Below are positions 33,759 through 45,596 of a DNA stretch of 64,000 nt, piece by piece (position 1 is the stretch's first letter; each line of letters begins with the position of its first letter). The notes below the pieces were generated by a model that saw nothing but the letters and a program-made list of their open reading frames with translations, had not been told where the DNA came from and searched no databases. Origin of the DNA: Halichoerus grypus (taxonomy: Eukaryota; Chordata; Mammalia; Carnivora; Phocidae); NCBI RefSeq assembly GCF_964656455.1, contig NC_135719.1, positions 80,261,562 through 80,325,561 on the forward strand, in the 5' to 3' direction. The translations under genes and the position numbers were made by a program.

Positions 33759-33905
33759 GGGGCACCTGGGTGGCTCAGTTGGTTAAGTGTCTGCCTTTGG
33801 CTCAGGTCAGGATCCCAGGACCCTGGGATCTAGCCCCAGTTCGGCCTCCCAGGTCAGCGGGGAGTCTGCTTCTCCTTGTGTCCTCTGCCCCTCCCCCTAC
33901 TCATG

Positions 33906-33938
<33 letters not shown>

Positions 33939-33970
33939 AAATAAATAAACAAATAAAATCTTTTAAAAAA
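33759..33970 (+). mobile_element. Can-SINE, unit C only, with target-site duplication
   Basis: Forward SINE starting GGGCACCTGGGTGGCTCAGT and ending in a CT microsatellite and A-rich tail. Flanked by ATGTTCCACACTCCA and ATGTTCCATACTCCA. Unit A has the empty site near 11070. Confidence 0.9.
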
Positions 33971-34149
33971 TGTTCCATACTCCAAAATCCTCGTTCTCTC
34001 CATTTTTCCTCCTTCCACCTCTAACTCCATTTGCTCAGTGCCTTAAAATTTGAATGATAATGGATGGTTGATAATTGGTCTTGCATTGTAACACCCTCTT
34101 ATATTTGTTAGGAAGACAGATATGTAGAGAAGAAATCTTAAGAATCTCT

Positions 34150-34620
34150 TGAAATGTTTTTAATTACAAACTTTTACCATTTTATCATACACTTTTACCA
34201 TTTAAAATTTTTTTTGATTGCACAAATCAGTGGTATTAAATACATTTACACTGTTGTTCAACCAGCACCACCATCCATTTCTAAAATTCTTTTCACCTTG
34301 AAAAACTGAGTATTTATACTCATTAAACAATAACTCTCCATTATTCCATCCCTCCAGTCTTTGGGAACTACCATTCTGCTTTCTCTTTCCATGAGTTTGA
34401 CTACTTTAGATACCTCATAGAGGTGGAATTATGCAGTATTGGTCATTTTGTGACATTTCGTTTGACATAATGTCCTCAGGGTTCATCCATGTTGCACCGC
34501 ATGCCCACATTTCTTTCCTTTTTAAGGTTGGATAATGTTCCAGTGTATGTACATAGCACATTTTGTTTATCTATATCTCTTGATGGACTTTTGGGTTTCT
34601 TCCACCATTTGGTGGAAATA
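34150..34620 (-). mobile_element. Old LINE-1 3' region fragment (unit C counterpart)
   Basis: Same reversed L1 fragment as 11255-11700: CATTAAACAATAACTCTCC, GAGTTTGACTACTTTAGATA and TAAGGTTGGATAATGTTCCA. Confidence 0.75.
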
Positions 34621-35379
34621 GGAATCTACAATCACCTCAATATTATAGGGATTTAGCCAAATTCTTTCAATTTTTGAGTAGATTCCTGATGTTGAATTTC
34701 TGGATCATAAGGCCATTCTATTTCAAAATTTTGGGGAAATGTTTATAGTAGGTAATTGGAATAACTATGTTCTGGACTGCATTATCACAAGCAAGTTTCA
34801 AGGAACAGAGAAAGAGAGTGATCACTAGTCATGGATGGAGCTCCAATATATCGGTGCATCACAGAACCCTAGGAGAGTTTGTCACTCTTGCTACAGTGCA
34901 TTGCTTAAAACAAGTGTCTAATAATTGCTCTGAATGGAAGGTGAAGCCACTACCCAGTGGTCAGCTCCTGAAGAGCAGTTTGGGCATCCATTATAATATG
35001 TTTTCTTTCCTCTTTTGGTAAAAGAGCCAACCCTGCAATTATTTAATTATTTTTTATTAGTTGCATTTGCATAAATAAAGAACCTAGAAAAGATTGTCTT
35101 AAAATATTTCAAAGGCTTGGGAAGAAGTCATTTTATTACTGCCTAGTCTCTCTCTCAATCTTTCTCTGACGACAATCTATATTGGCAAAAACAGGGAACA
35201 GGCTTTTACTATCATCCAGCTTTGTGTTCTAAACTATTAGCTCTGCCATGAACTTTCTGGATACTTCTGAGCTTTGTTTCATTATTTGTAAAATGGGAAG
35301 TGATGTCTTCTTTAGTATTTATTTTGTTGTGACAATTTATCAATAATATGTCCAAAGAGATTGACAAGTAGGAGATGAA

Positions 35380-36400
35380 CAGTTTAGGAGGGTATCTCAA
35401 TAGGTACAGAGAAAGCATTTGACAAAATCCAAGTTCATTCCTGATGAAAACTTCCAGCAAATTAGATAGAATTGAAGGGAATTTCCTCAACTTAAAAAAG
35501 GGCTAACAAAAGACCTATATCAAATGTCCTAGTTGATGGTGAAAGCTGAAATGCTTTCTCCTTGGTTTCAGAAACGAGGGAAGACTTTTGGCTCTTACCA
35601 CTTGTATTTAATATTGAAGTAGAGGTTCTAGCCAATGCAACAAGGCACACGGAAGAAATAAAAGCCATACAGTTTGGAAAGGAAGAAGTGAACTTATCTT
35701 TATTAACAGCAGCATAATTGAGCAGAAAATGTTAGGGAATCTACAAAAACAGCTACTAGAACAAATTGGTTTAACAAAGTCAAATGTACACCTACCGTAT
35801 GATCCAACCATTCTACTCCCAGATATGGACCCAAGAGAAATGAAAGCATATGACTATAGAATATATATATATATATTTATATATATATATATTTTAAAGA
35901 TTTTATTTATTTATTTGACAGAGAGAGACACAGCGAGAGAGGTAATGCAAGCAGGGGGAGTGGGAGAGGGAGAAGCAGGCTCCCCACTGAGCAGGGAGCC
36001 CGAAGCGGGGCTCGATCCCAGGACCCTGGGATCATGACCTGAGCCGAAGGCAGATGCCCAATGACTGAGCCACCCAGGCGCCCCCTGACTATAGAATATC
36101 TTAAACACAAGTGTTCACAGCAGCTTTATTTTTAACAGCCCCGTGTGGACCAATTGATACGGTCATCAACAGATGAATAGACAAATTGTTTTATATGCAT
36201 GTGACAGGATACTACACAGCAACAGAAAGAAACTGTCTTGATAATTATGACCAATGAAGAATTTCAAAATAATTATGTTGAGAAGAGGCCAGACAAAAGA
36301 GTGCAATCTGTATAAAATTTATACAAAATTATGAAATATGTAGACTAATTCATGACCAAAGTGTTTCCTGGAAATGGGGCAGGAGAGGGTTGTGAGAAGG
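35380..36400 (+). mobile_element. LINE-1 ORF2/3' fragment (unit C counterpart), split by a SINE
   Basis: Counterpart of 12220-12960 with AGAAAGCATTTGACAAAATC, GGAAAGGAAGAAGTGAACTT and GGATACTACACAGCAACAG. A Can-SINE at 35892-36085 interrupts it. No open ORF2 remains. Confidence 0.8.
35892..36085 (-). mobile_element. Can-SINE, unit C only, perfect 14-bp target-site duplication
   Basis: Reverse SINE close to the family consensus (CTGGGATCATGACCTGAGCC; end GAGCCACCCAGGCGCCCC). Target TGACTATAGAATAT occurs at 35851-35864 and 36086-36099. The AT-repeat before the SINE body (35861-35892) is probably derived from its tail. Unit A is empty at about 12680. Confidence 0.95.
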
Positions 36401-36722
36401 ATTACAAAGAGACATGAAGGAACATTTGGGGTGATGCATATGTTCATTATCTCGATTGTGGTGATGGTTTGACAAGTATATACATGAGTCAAATCATACA
36501 GAATTATTTAATTTGGTGCAGTTTATTGTTACATAAATTACACACGAATAAAAGCCATTAAATATCCAAATTCACTATGCAGTATCTTCCGTCAATGTTG
36601 TCCAAGGCTTCTTGTGTGACCCAAAAAGCAAAATATTTCTCGGGTAGGCTTTCATTGGCCTGAAACTATGCTTTTTCTTAAAGTTATAATGTCTTTCTGC
36701 ATCCATGTGCTATACTGTTCAT

Positions 36723-36934
36723 TTTTTTTTTAAAAGATTTCATTTATTTATTTTAGAGAGGGAGAGAGAGAGAGTGCAAGCATGGGTGGGGGGAGGGGCA
36801 GAGAGGGAGGAAGACGTGGAGGGAGAGAATCTTGAGCAGACTTCTGGTGACTCCCATCCCAAGACCCGGAGATCATGACCCCAGTCGAAACCAAGAGCCT
36901 GAAGCTCAACTGACTGAGTCACCCAGTTGCCCCC
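36723..36934 (-). mobile_element. Can-SINE, unit C only
   Basis: Reverse SINE flanked by near-identical CTGTTCATTTT and CTGTTTATTTT. Unit A has an undivided TATTGTTTATTTTCAACC at about 13322. Confidence 0.87.
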
Positions 36935-38197
36935 TGTTTATTTTCAACCAGCATCATCCCAACCTCTTTGGGATTCTCCCTGCATATCTGAGTATAGGTT
37001 TGTAGGATCTTGTCCCAAATTCCTTTCTAGCATAGTTTTGTGGCAGGCTCTGACACTGTGATTTAGAAGGTGGAGGGGAAAGGAAGGGATACATGAACCT
37101 AAAGTGTTTCCAGGCCTGTGTTTCTTACTTCACTCTGCATCTGGAAAACCTTTCCCATATTGGCTCTGGACTCATGAACTCCTTGATCTGAATCTCTGGA
37201 GAGTGGCCTCCAGGAAACAGCCTGAGCCAAGCTTCCATCTATGTGTCTAGAGATAACTGTTATGGAGATTTACAGAAGATGTGTCCCTCTCCAGAACTTT
37301 ACCCTGATAATCCTGATTTCTTACCTTGTGGGGAAATACTTTTTTTAAACTAAATCTTGGCAACAAAATGTGACAGAGGCATGGTAATGGAAGGCATCCT
37401 TGAGGCTAAAATCTGTTAAGAGTATAGCATTAGTATTTGCTGCCTGATTCACATACACTAGCCACTTTATATTGAAGTTAATAAAACAGTGAGAACATAA
37501 GAATCTCAGATCATTCCATAGGGATCTGACAACTTCATGTATGATGTTTCTTCTGTCTAGAATTCTTATTTTTCACTTTTTAATGATTCTGAAATTTAGG
37601 AATAGTTGACTCTTAAAATATTTGACTATAAAATACTGTGACTTTTCTTCTGAAAAACTGTATTAAAAAGATAGCATTCCTTATGATTGATATGATTTTA
37701 GGACCACATAAATACTGTATTTCAAGTAAAGCCCATTTGTCCATTATTTTTGTTAAATTTAACAAATATTTAGTGACTGCTTAAAAACTGACAGTCACAG
37801 TTCTAAATATTGGGGCATGATGCCAAAAACACAGATTCACTCAGCAATGACCTGCCTTCCTATTACTTTTTGCATATTCAACCCCTACTCCTTTTCTGTC
37901 AGTTAGTAGGTTATAGGCCGGCCCACAATGGATACATGAGAATATAAAGTAATATAGTAAAATACTTGTGAAGATTGCTATCCTCCCAGCTACAGAAATG
38001 CCCTGGGATGCTGTGTTAAAGAACTTCCATATCAGGTAGTGTCTTAAGAACAAATAGGCCTGAGAGGTGAGGACTGCTGTTGTTCAGACTTCCATGGGGC
38101 CATATGAAGACTGACATGTGCCTCATGAAATCAGGGATGACACGGATGGCTGACTTTGGGAGGCCTCTGGCCGACATGCACGCATTTCAGTCCCTGT

Positions 38198-38213
38198 CCA
38201 CCAGGGGGTGCAG
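38198..38213 (+). promoter_or_regulatory. CTCF-like motif upstream of TRAV9-C
   Basis: CCACCAGGGGGTGCAG, identical to the copy before TRAV9-A and again 134 bp upstream of the ATG. Binding is inferred from motif likeness. Confidence 0.5.
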
Positions 38214-38331
38214 CTTCCTACCACAATCACATTTCCTGTGTGAAATGTGGGCTTGCACTGATCATTTCTCTGTCACTCCAACCTTTCTTCATGGTAAGAA
38301 TGAAGAACATTATTTAGGTGACACTCCAGAG

Positions 38332-38790
38332 ATGAAGTGTTCTCCAGCCTTCGTGACTGTGGTTCTCTTAATGCTTGGTAAGTAAATGCCTCTTAAAATT
38401 TCGATTCTTTCTTGCGTTGTGTCAGCAAAACCTTTGACCATAATTTTATCCAAGAGCTTTATGCCCAAGGTGACAAGGTCTCTTTTCTTTTTCCTCAGGA
38501 CGAACCCATGGAGACTCAGTGACCCAGATGGAAGGCCCAGTGACCCTCTCAGAAGAGGATTCCCTGACTATAAACTGTACCTATTCAACAACAGGGTATC
38601 CCACTCTTTTCTGGTATGTCCAGTATACAGGGGAAGGTCTAGAACTCCTCCTGAAAGCCTCGAGGGACAAGGAGACGAAACACAACAAAGGATTTGAAGC
38701 CACCCTCGACAGCAAATCCAAATCCTTCCACCTGGAGAAAGGCTCAGTGCAAGCGTCAGATTCAGCTGTTTACTACTGTGTCATGGGTGA
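38332..38790 (+). CDS. TRAV9: T-cell receptor alpha V gene, TRAV9 subgroup, copy C (functional)
   Basis: Leader exon 38332-38377 encodes MKCSPAFVTVVLLML plus a split Gly codon; donor GTAAGT. The acceptor ends at 38498 and the V exon is 38499-38790, open throughout. FR1 reads SVTQMEGPVTLSEEDSLTIN with the first Cys following; CDR1 is TTGYPT; the end reads DSAVYYCVMG rather than CVMS. The FR1-CDR1 half resembles copy B while the CDR2-FR3 half (DKETKHNKGFEATLDSKSK) matches copy A, giving a mosaic. It is the closest of the three to human TRAV9-2 in FR1 (VTQMEGPVTLSEE). No defect seen. Confidence 0.95.
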
Positions 38791-38829
38791 CACAGTGACG
38801 GGGACTGCAGGGGGAGCTGAGCACAAACC
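38791..38829 (+). other. 23-RSS of TRAV9-C
   Basis: Heptamer CACAGTG (38791-38797), 23-bp spacer, nonamer GCACAAACC (38821-38829). Confidence 0.95.
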
Positions 38830-39871
38830 CTGAGCAGAGCAGGGGCCTGGGTGCTGAGCGTCTCTGCCTGATCCACTCTAGTTCCAGCACAGTCTGTGGT
38901 TGTTTGTCCCTCAGTGTCTGCTTGATACAAAATCATACAAACGATCAGAGCATAGGAACCAGAAGTAACATCCCCCAACCCCAGCTGTTCCTTAGTGACA
39001 CTGAGAACAGTTTGATGCCAAGAGTTCCTCAGCCAGGGCATAAGTAATTTCAAGATAAAACCATGTAACAGTGAAGTGGTCTCTTGCTCATCCTTGCAGT
39101 GAACATCCAGCCCCACAAGTTGTTCAGGGCACCCTGGTGGGTATTGCTGTGTCTATGACACTTTCAGAGACACACGGTGTGCCTGAGGAGGTGGCCTCTG
39201 CCCAGTGTCTTCCTGACTGGGTATGGCAGGAGAGGTGATGGGAGAGCTTCAGCCCCAAACCAGGGTTTATTAGAGAAAGAAGGGAAGGGAGGAAAGGAGG
39301 ACAAACACATGAACCTGAGCTAGGAAAAGAGAGGCCAGGGACCTCTGCCCTGCTTTCTTTTCTAGTAAATCAGGTAACAGACTTAGGCTGATATTCAACA
39401 CCAAGGGGTGGGGGTAGAGACAGAATGGAGGAATTGGCTCATATCTAAATCACCCACTGTGCCCCTCCTTTTATTCTTGGCAAGTATATGGATCATCATC
39501 CATATCTTGGATATGGATATCCAAGTGGGTATCTAATAACTAGGCTTCGAGTGAGGTGGTTTTGCAGTGCTGAGGAAAGCTGCGCCATACATATTCCTTT
39601 CTATATCCCCTGAAGCCCTGTTAAAAAGATGGTAAAGAAATTATAAAGGGCATAAACCTACAAAGAGAACAGAAAAAAAGTGACAGTGGACAGTGATGTT
39701 AGAAAAATTTTAGAGGGTGAGCTGTATATGGAGCAATGCAAACTTGCTCAGCAGACCAAATAAAGAAGAAACCGAGGAGTACTTAGGAGAGAAGCGTCTC
39801 AGTGTGTGCTGTCCCCTCTGGTAAGGGTTAGGAAAAAGAGGCACCAATTACATTTTAATAATTATGGTAAG

Positions 39872-39905
<34 letters not shown>

Positions 39906-42039
39906 TTTGGGGACATTTGGAAGATCATAAGAGGACTGAAGAGAAAATACATAAGTTACGGACACCCCATGTTCTTTATAGAGCCTATATAAGAAGCAGT
40001 GATCACTTTGCAAACCCTGCAGAAGAATGGAGGGTAGTCATTATGAACTGAGGAGCATCACATCAAAAAGTCCGAAAGCCAAGGAGCACCTGGGTGGCTC
40101 AGTTGGTGAGCATCTGCCTTTGGCTCAGATCATGATCTCAGGGTCCTGGGATGGAGCCAGGCATGGGGTTCCCTGCTCAGTGGGGAGTCTGCTTCTCCCT
40201 CTCCGTCTGCCCCTCCCCCCTGCTCGTGCTCCTGCACTTGGGCATGCCTGCTCTGTCTCTCTCAAATAAATAAGTAAAATCTTTTTTAAAAAAGTGAGAA
40301 AGCCAAAACAATTAAAACAGAAAAATATAATCATTAATTATTCACTTCAGGGAAAATAAAATATTATTCAGGAAAAGAATAATATGTACTGTTAATAGTG
40401 GTGACTGGGCAGAAAACCTATTTCCCCACACCTTGTGGATTACTGAGGTTTTTGACTTTTGCTTGTCAGTTAGGCTTCCCTTATTATTAATAGTTTCTTT
40501 AATTATGAATGTGATGGAACTTCATTTCATATATTTAAAAGCTGTTTACGTGTTTTCTCTATAAATTGTCTGCACATATATCTGCCCATTTCCTACTATG
40601 TTACTGTCTTTTAACTATACAGATTTTGAGGAACATTGTCTGTGTTTAGAAAATTGTAATGTGTCTGTCATATATATGTGCCTTTTTAAAATGTTTATTA
40701 TCGTCATTTTGAATTTCTGGAGTTTTCTTGCCACCCAGAATTTTTAAAAATATTATATAGTAAATTTAACGAATTCTTTTTTATCGATTCTGAGTCGTGT
40801 GTCCTGTTTAACAATCCATAGCACTCTAAAATGGTAAACTTTTATCTCATATTTTCTTTAGTTTCTCCCAAATTATTTTTATCTTTAAATCCTTCATTTG
40901 GATGTGTATCCATGTAAGAAGTGAGCTTGTTTCAAGCCTGTCTATTTTCCTTGATTTTGTTTGTTTATTTTGAAGCAACTAATCAGGCTCAACATCCATT
41001 CTTGAATGACTAATTATTCTTCATTGATTTTAAATATTCTCTTTGGGTTTTTTTCTCACTTTAATATTTTTCCTTATTAAGGTTTTCAACCTAGCCACTG
41101 TGTTTTCATCCAAAATCTATACTTTAATATTTAATAGCTTACTGGGTATGTAAAGAATATATATGTCCACTCAGCCTGGATCCCATTCTAGAATTTAATG
41201 CAGAGAAAATGATGTGAACGGAAGAAATTCCATTAGAGAAGGAAGGAGAGGTAAACCCAGCCCATGACTTGACCAAGATGTGTAGTGAGAGGTCATTTCA
41301 GGCCATGTGAAAAATCTGCCTGTTTTTCTGACTCTGTCAGTTGTTTTGGATTGAGAAGACCCAAATAGCTGATGCCATGTTCGCAAATGATTCATCCAAG
41401 AATGGGAAGTGGACAGCTAAGTTTGAAGAATAAGTGCAACTTTGTATCTTTTGTGTTCTTCTTCAAGAGGAGGAATTAAATAACCAAGACTTGGGTTTGG
41501 AGTTCAGAAGAGTCCCAGCTACTTGAAATGCCTTGAAATCTGCTGCTGCCTCAGTGTTTTGGATCCTGTCATTGTTTTGCAGGAAATTTCCTGACTTTTC
41601 TTCCATTACTGCATATGCTTCTCGATGAAGTTTATGAAAATCCATTGTAGTAACTATCATGGCCTCTCTTGAGAGTGCTGTTCAAAATGGACTCTATTTC
41701 AAACATAGTACCCTTATTTTAAGCAGAATGGGTATGGACTGTTTTGTTGTCTGAGATTCTTTCTCCCTCTATCCTCTCCTCTCTTCCCTCAGCCTTCTCC
41801 CTCCTGAGTTTGCTGGGCCGATTCTGTGTTTTAGTTCTTCCCTGAAGTGGGTGTCTCTGAGGGATCAACCATTTCTTGGGGCTACAATATCTTCACCATC
41901 AATAGTTAAAAAACCCTTTTATTGTGAAATCCAACAGATGTTCACAAAAGTACACAACACAAACAAACCATCTGTATTATTTAGGTGTAATCAAATTTAA
42001 GACTGATTTTTTTTAATATGAAATTTCTTCATTAATTTC
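38830..42039. other. Unit C 3' flank and single-copy spacer
   Basis: Bases 38830-39420 are near-identical in parts to the TRAV9-A and TRAV9-B 3' flanks. Shared sequence with unit A reappears around 39600-40485 (including a GT repeat at 39875-39903) and then stops, marking the 3' edge of the triplicated region. From 40490 to 42039 I see no gene, only AT-rich DNA. Confidence 0.6.
40083..40293 (+). mobile_element. Can-SINE with target-site duplication
   Basis: Forward SINE starting GGAGCACCTGGGTGGCTCAG and ending CAAATAAATAAGTAAAATC plus tail. Flanks AAAAGTCCGAAAGCCAA and AAAAGTGAGAAAGCCAA are imperfect repeats. Confidence 0.87.
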
Positions 42040-42690
42040 TAAAAATACGCTCCATATTAGTCAGGGTTCTCCAGAGATACAGAATCAATAAGATCAGCAG
42101 GGTGTGTGTCTGTCTGTGTGTGTGTCTGTGTTTGTAAAGAGAGAGACAGACACAGAGAGATGTTGATTTTAGGAATTGGCTCATGTGATTGTGGAGACTG
42201 GCAAGTCCAAATTCTATAGGGCAGGTGGGCAGGCCGGAGACCCAGGGAAGAGCTGGTGTTGCAGCTTGTGTCCAAAGGCAGTCTGAAAGCAGAATTCCTT
42301 CTACCTCCAGGACCTCCATATTTTTCTCTTAAGATCTTCAACTGATGGGATGAGGCCCACTCACGTTATAGAGAGTAATCTGCCTTACTCTGTCTATTGA
42401 CTTAAACGTTAATCTCATCTAAAAAATATCTTCACAGGGGTGCCTCGGTGGCTTAGTCGGTTAAGCATATGACTCTTGCTTTCAGCTTGGGTCATGATCT
42501 CAGGATCATAGGATGGAGCCCCATGTGATGTGGAGCCTGCTTGGGATTCTCTTTCTCCCTCTTCCTCTGCCTCTGTCTCTCAAAACAAAACAAAAATGAA
42601 AAAAACCTTCACAGTGACTTCTAAACTGATGTTTGACCAAATATCTGGGTACCATGACCTAGTCAAGTAGACACATAAAATTAACCATTG
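42040..42690. mobile_element. Old interspersed repeat split by a Can-SINE
   Basis: The text CATATTAGTCAGGGTTCTCC, GAATTGGCTCATGTGATTGT and, at the other end, ACACATAAAATTAACCATTG is a widespread old mammalian repeat whose exact family I cannot name with certainty. A forward Can-SINE (42437-42604) splits it, with CTTCACAG on both sides. Frames within it are not genes. Confidence 0.65.
42437..42604 (+). mobile_element. Can-SINE nested in an older repeat
   Basis: GGGGTGCCTCGGTGGCTTAG start; a CTCTCTCTCC-like tract and an AAAACAAAACAAAAATG tail. Target sequence AATATCTTCACAG / AAACCTTCACAG flanks it. Confidence 0.87.
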
Positions 42691-42949
42691 CACCTTCTTT
42701 ACCTCCAATAACTCTATTCCTAAAGCCCAGTTTGTTTTCTGTGCATACAGTACACCAGGTTTCTCTTGATAAGTGTTTGCATGGTATATCTCTTTCCATC
42801 TTTTGCATTCAGCCACTCTGTGTACCTTATCTCAAACTTGCAATAAGCCTCATGTATCTACACCCTCAACTATTCATTGAGAAAAGAGAAGCAATAAGAA
42901 GAGAATTTTCAAAAGCTTCTAAACTTACTACTTACCAGGGTCTGTGCTC

Positions 42950-43075
42950 AAATAGCCTGCCCTTACCCCTACTAGATTGTAATTCCATGAGCGCAGAGAC
43001 TTTGCTTATTCTCAACACATACAAGCATACCTGACGAACAGTAGGCCTACAAAAAAGTTGTTGAATTACAAATGA
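42950..43075 (+). mobile_element. LINE-2 3' end remnant (probable)
   Basis: AGATTGTAATTCCATGAGCG, CAGAGACTTTGCTTATT and ACAGTAGGCCTAC-AAAAGTTGTTGAAT follow the L2 3' end pattern (clip of TGTAAGCTCC.. / GTAGGC..AATAAATATTTGTTGAAT). Assigned from memory. Confidence 0.55.
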
Positions 43076-43279
43076 GTAAAAAAAAAATACCACTATCAGT
43101 ATTAGAGCAAAAAATTATCATTAATTCATTCAGTAAAACTTTGTTATGTGCCCACTTCCACAAACTGAGGGTATAGTAGAGAATAGAACAGATAGCCTAA
43201 GGAGTTTATATTTTAGTTGAGGGCTAAATCCAAACTATTCCCCGCTGTAGGCACTTTATATGCATCCTCTCTTTTGTTT

Positions 43280-44089
43280 AAAATTTTTTCCAGCTTTATT
43301 GATGTAAAATTGCCAAATAAAAATTGTCTACATTTAGGGTATACCACATAATGTTTTGATATATGTATACATTATGAAACGATTACCACAACAAAGCTAA
43401 TTAACATATCCACTACCTCACATAGTTACTATTTTGTGTGTGTATGGGTGTGTGTGTGATGAGAATGCTTACAACCTACTCTCTTAGCAAATTTCAGGTA
43501 TGCAATACTATTAACTATAGTCACCATCTTGTATATTAGATCTTCAGAACTTACTCATCTGGCATGACTGGAACTTTGCATCCTTTGACATACATCTCCC
43601 CATTTTCCCCCACACCCAAGCCACCTTAACACCATCATTCTACTCTCTGCTTCTGTGAGTTTAACTTTTTAAGATTCCTCATACAATTTGATTCATGCAA
43701 TATTTGTCTTTCTGTGTTTTGCTTATTTCATTTACTATGTGTCCTTTAGGTGCATCCACGTTGTCACAAATGGCAGGATTTCAACTATTGGTGGACATGT
43801 ATGTTGTTCTCCATACCTTGGCCATTGTGAATAATGCTGCAATGAACGTGGGAGCACAGATATCTTTTTGAGTTTCTGATTTCATTTGTTTTGGATTTAT
43901 ACCCAGAAGTGGGACTGCTGGATTGTATGGTAGTTCTATTTTTAATTTTTTGTGGGACTTCCATACCGTTTTCCATAGTGACTGTACCAATTTATATTCC
44001 CACCAACAGTGCCCAAGGGCTCCCTGTTTTCTTTCCTTCCTTCCTTCCTTTATTCCTTCCTTCCTTCCTTTCTTCTTTCTTTCTTTCCT

Positions 44090-44147
<58 letters not shown>

Positions 44148-44760
44148 TTTCTTTCTTTCTTTCAGATTTTATTTATTTGACAGAGAGAGAGAGAGAGCAC
44201 AAGCAGGGGGGAGAAACAGAGGGAGAGCGAGAAGCCAGGGAGCCCGACGTGGGGCTCAATACGACGACCTGAGCTGAAGGCAGACGCTTAACCAACTGAG
44301 TCACCCAGACACCTGGCTCCCTGTTTCCTACATCCTCACCAAAGTTTGTTATCTCTTGCCTTTTTGACAATAGCCATTCTAACAGATGTGAGGTGATATC
44401 TCATTGTGGGTGTTATTTGCATTTCCCTGATGATTAGTTATGCTGAACACCTTTCTATATACCTGCTGGCCATTTGCATGTCTTCTTTGGAGAAATTTCT
44501 ATTTAGGTTCTTTGCCCATTTTAAAATTGTGTTATTTGTTTTCGTGCTGTTGAGTTGTTTGAGTTCCTTATATATTTTGGATGTTAGTCTCTTATCAGAT
44601 GCGTGGTTGACAAATATACATTCCCATACATTGTCTTTTCATTCAGTTGACTATTTCCTTTGCCATGCAGAAGCTTTTTAGTCCGATGCAATCCCACTTG
44701 TTTATTTTTGTTTTTGTTGTCTGTGCCTTTGGGGTCATATCTAAAAAAATTAGCTGAGAG
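43280..44760 (-). mobile_element. LINE-1 fragment, reverse, interrupted by a SINE and microsatellite
   Basis: Reversed L1: CCAGCTTTATTGATGTAAAA, CCATTGTGAATAATGCTGC, CCCACCAACAGTGCCCAAGG, GCCATTCTAACAGATGTGAG and TATTTTGGATGTTAGTCTCT. The frames are degenerate. It is interrupted at 44018-44314. Confidence 0.8.
44029..44314 (-). mobile_element. Can-SINE with expanded TTTC/TTCC tail
   Basis: A pyrimidine microsatellite (about 44029-44163, TTCC then TTTC units) leads into a reverse SINE body (44164-44314). The target sequence GGCTCCCTGTTT lies before the tract (about 44017-44028) and after the body (44315 on), so the microsatellite grew from the SINE's A-rich tail. Confidence 0.87.
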
Positions 44761-45596
44761 GATCAAGCTCTGTCCATTGTTCAGTGCTCTGTATGAGGTG
44801 AGATAGAAACTGGCTCAGGGAGGGTGGTTTGAATTATTGGCCATAAGGCCTCCTTCCCTTCCTTCCCTTCTTTGTGGGGGTAAAACCTCAGTTCTGCACC
44901 TATTCCCAATCTTGCAAACAGTACCAGTTGTAGAATGATACCCTTCTTTACTTTTGTTTCTAGCTGTCCCAAGGGATTGGGCTCTGCCTGTCGTTCAGCC
45001 CTGGATAAGCAAGATAGAACTCAGCCCCGTGGAGGGGGCCCTGAGAGGCTAGGAAACCAGGTTGGTGCTCCATTCTCACTCCCTACCCTCCAAACACCTA
45101 CCTCTCTGTGGCAGAAATCATGGCCTAGGCAATCTTTTCGGTACTGAGCTAACTTGACGTGGTGGAGGGACAAATATGGGTAAAGTGAAATTGCTCTTCT
45201 TACCTATATCAATGTAACTGTTCTCAGTTTGTGCTCCTCTGGGGTGCTTTTAATTCTTAGCTGGATTCTGAATTTGTCTTCAAGGTACTAATATCATTGT
45301 TAAATCAGTGTAGTGGTTCTGTATAGGAAGAGACGGCTTGCATCATGTCTTCTAAATCTTTCCAAAATTGTCAGATAAGTGTTACTACACTTATTCTCAG
45401 ATGAGAAAGCTGAGGCTTAAGTCTTCGATCCAATATCACTTAGAGCCAGAATTCAGACTGAAGTGTTCAAACATGTTTTAAGTACTAGGCTACTGCGCTT
45501 ATACAGGCATATCAGGGCTTATATCCTAGACCATACTGCAAACGGCAAGGACAAAACCCAGCACGAATCAGAGCTTTTGAGCAACTGTAGCTACAG
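44760..45596. other. Spacer upstream of TRAV10
   Basis: No gene seen. Bases about 45370-45475 resemble an old MIR element in forward orientation (CTCAGATGAGAAAGCTGAGG, then GCCAGAATTCAGACTGAAGT). Confidence 0.55.

Larger units (their letters stand above)
32956..38197. other. Intergenic DNA between TRAV14-C and TRAV9-C
   Basis: Paralogous to 10804-15020 of unit A. It includes about 500 bp near the 5' end that unit A lost together with the TRAV14-A 3' half. No gene seen. Contents: L1 fragments at about 34150-34620 (reverse) and 35380-36400 (forward), and C-only SINEs at 33759-33970, 35892-36085 and 36723-36934. Confidence 0.65.

Noticed and set aside
43891..44277. Phe/Leu/Ser-rich membrane-like frame
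   Set aside because: It is a translation of the TTTC/TTCC microsatellite and flanking L1 and SINE.
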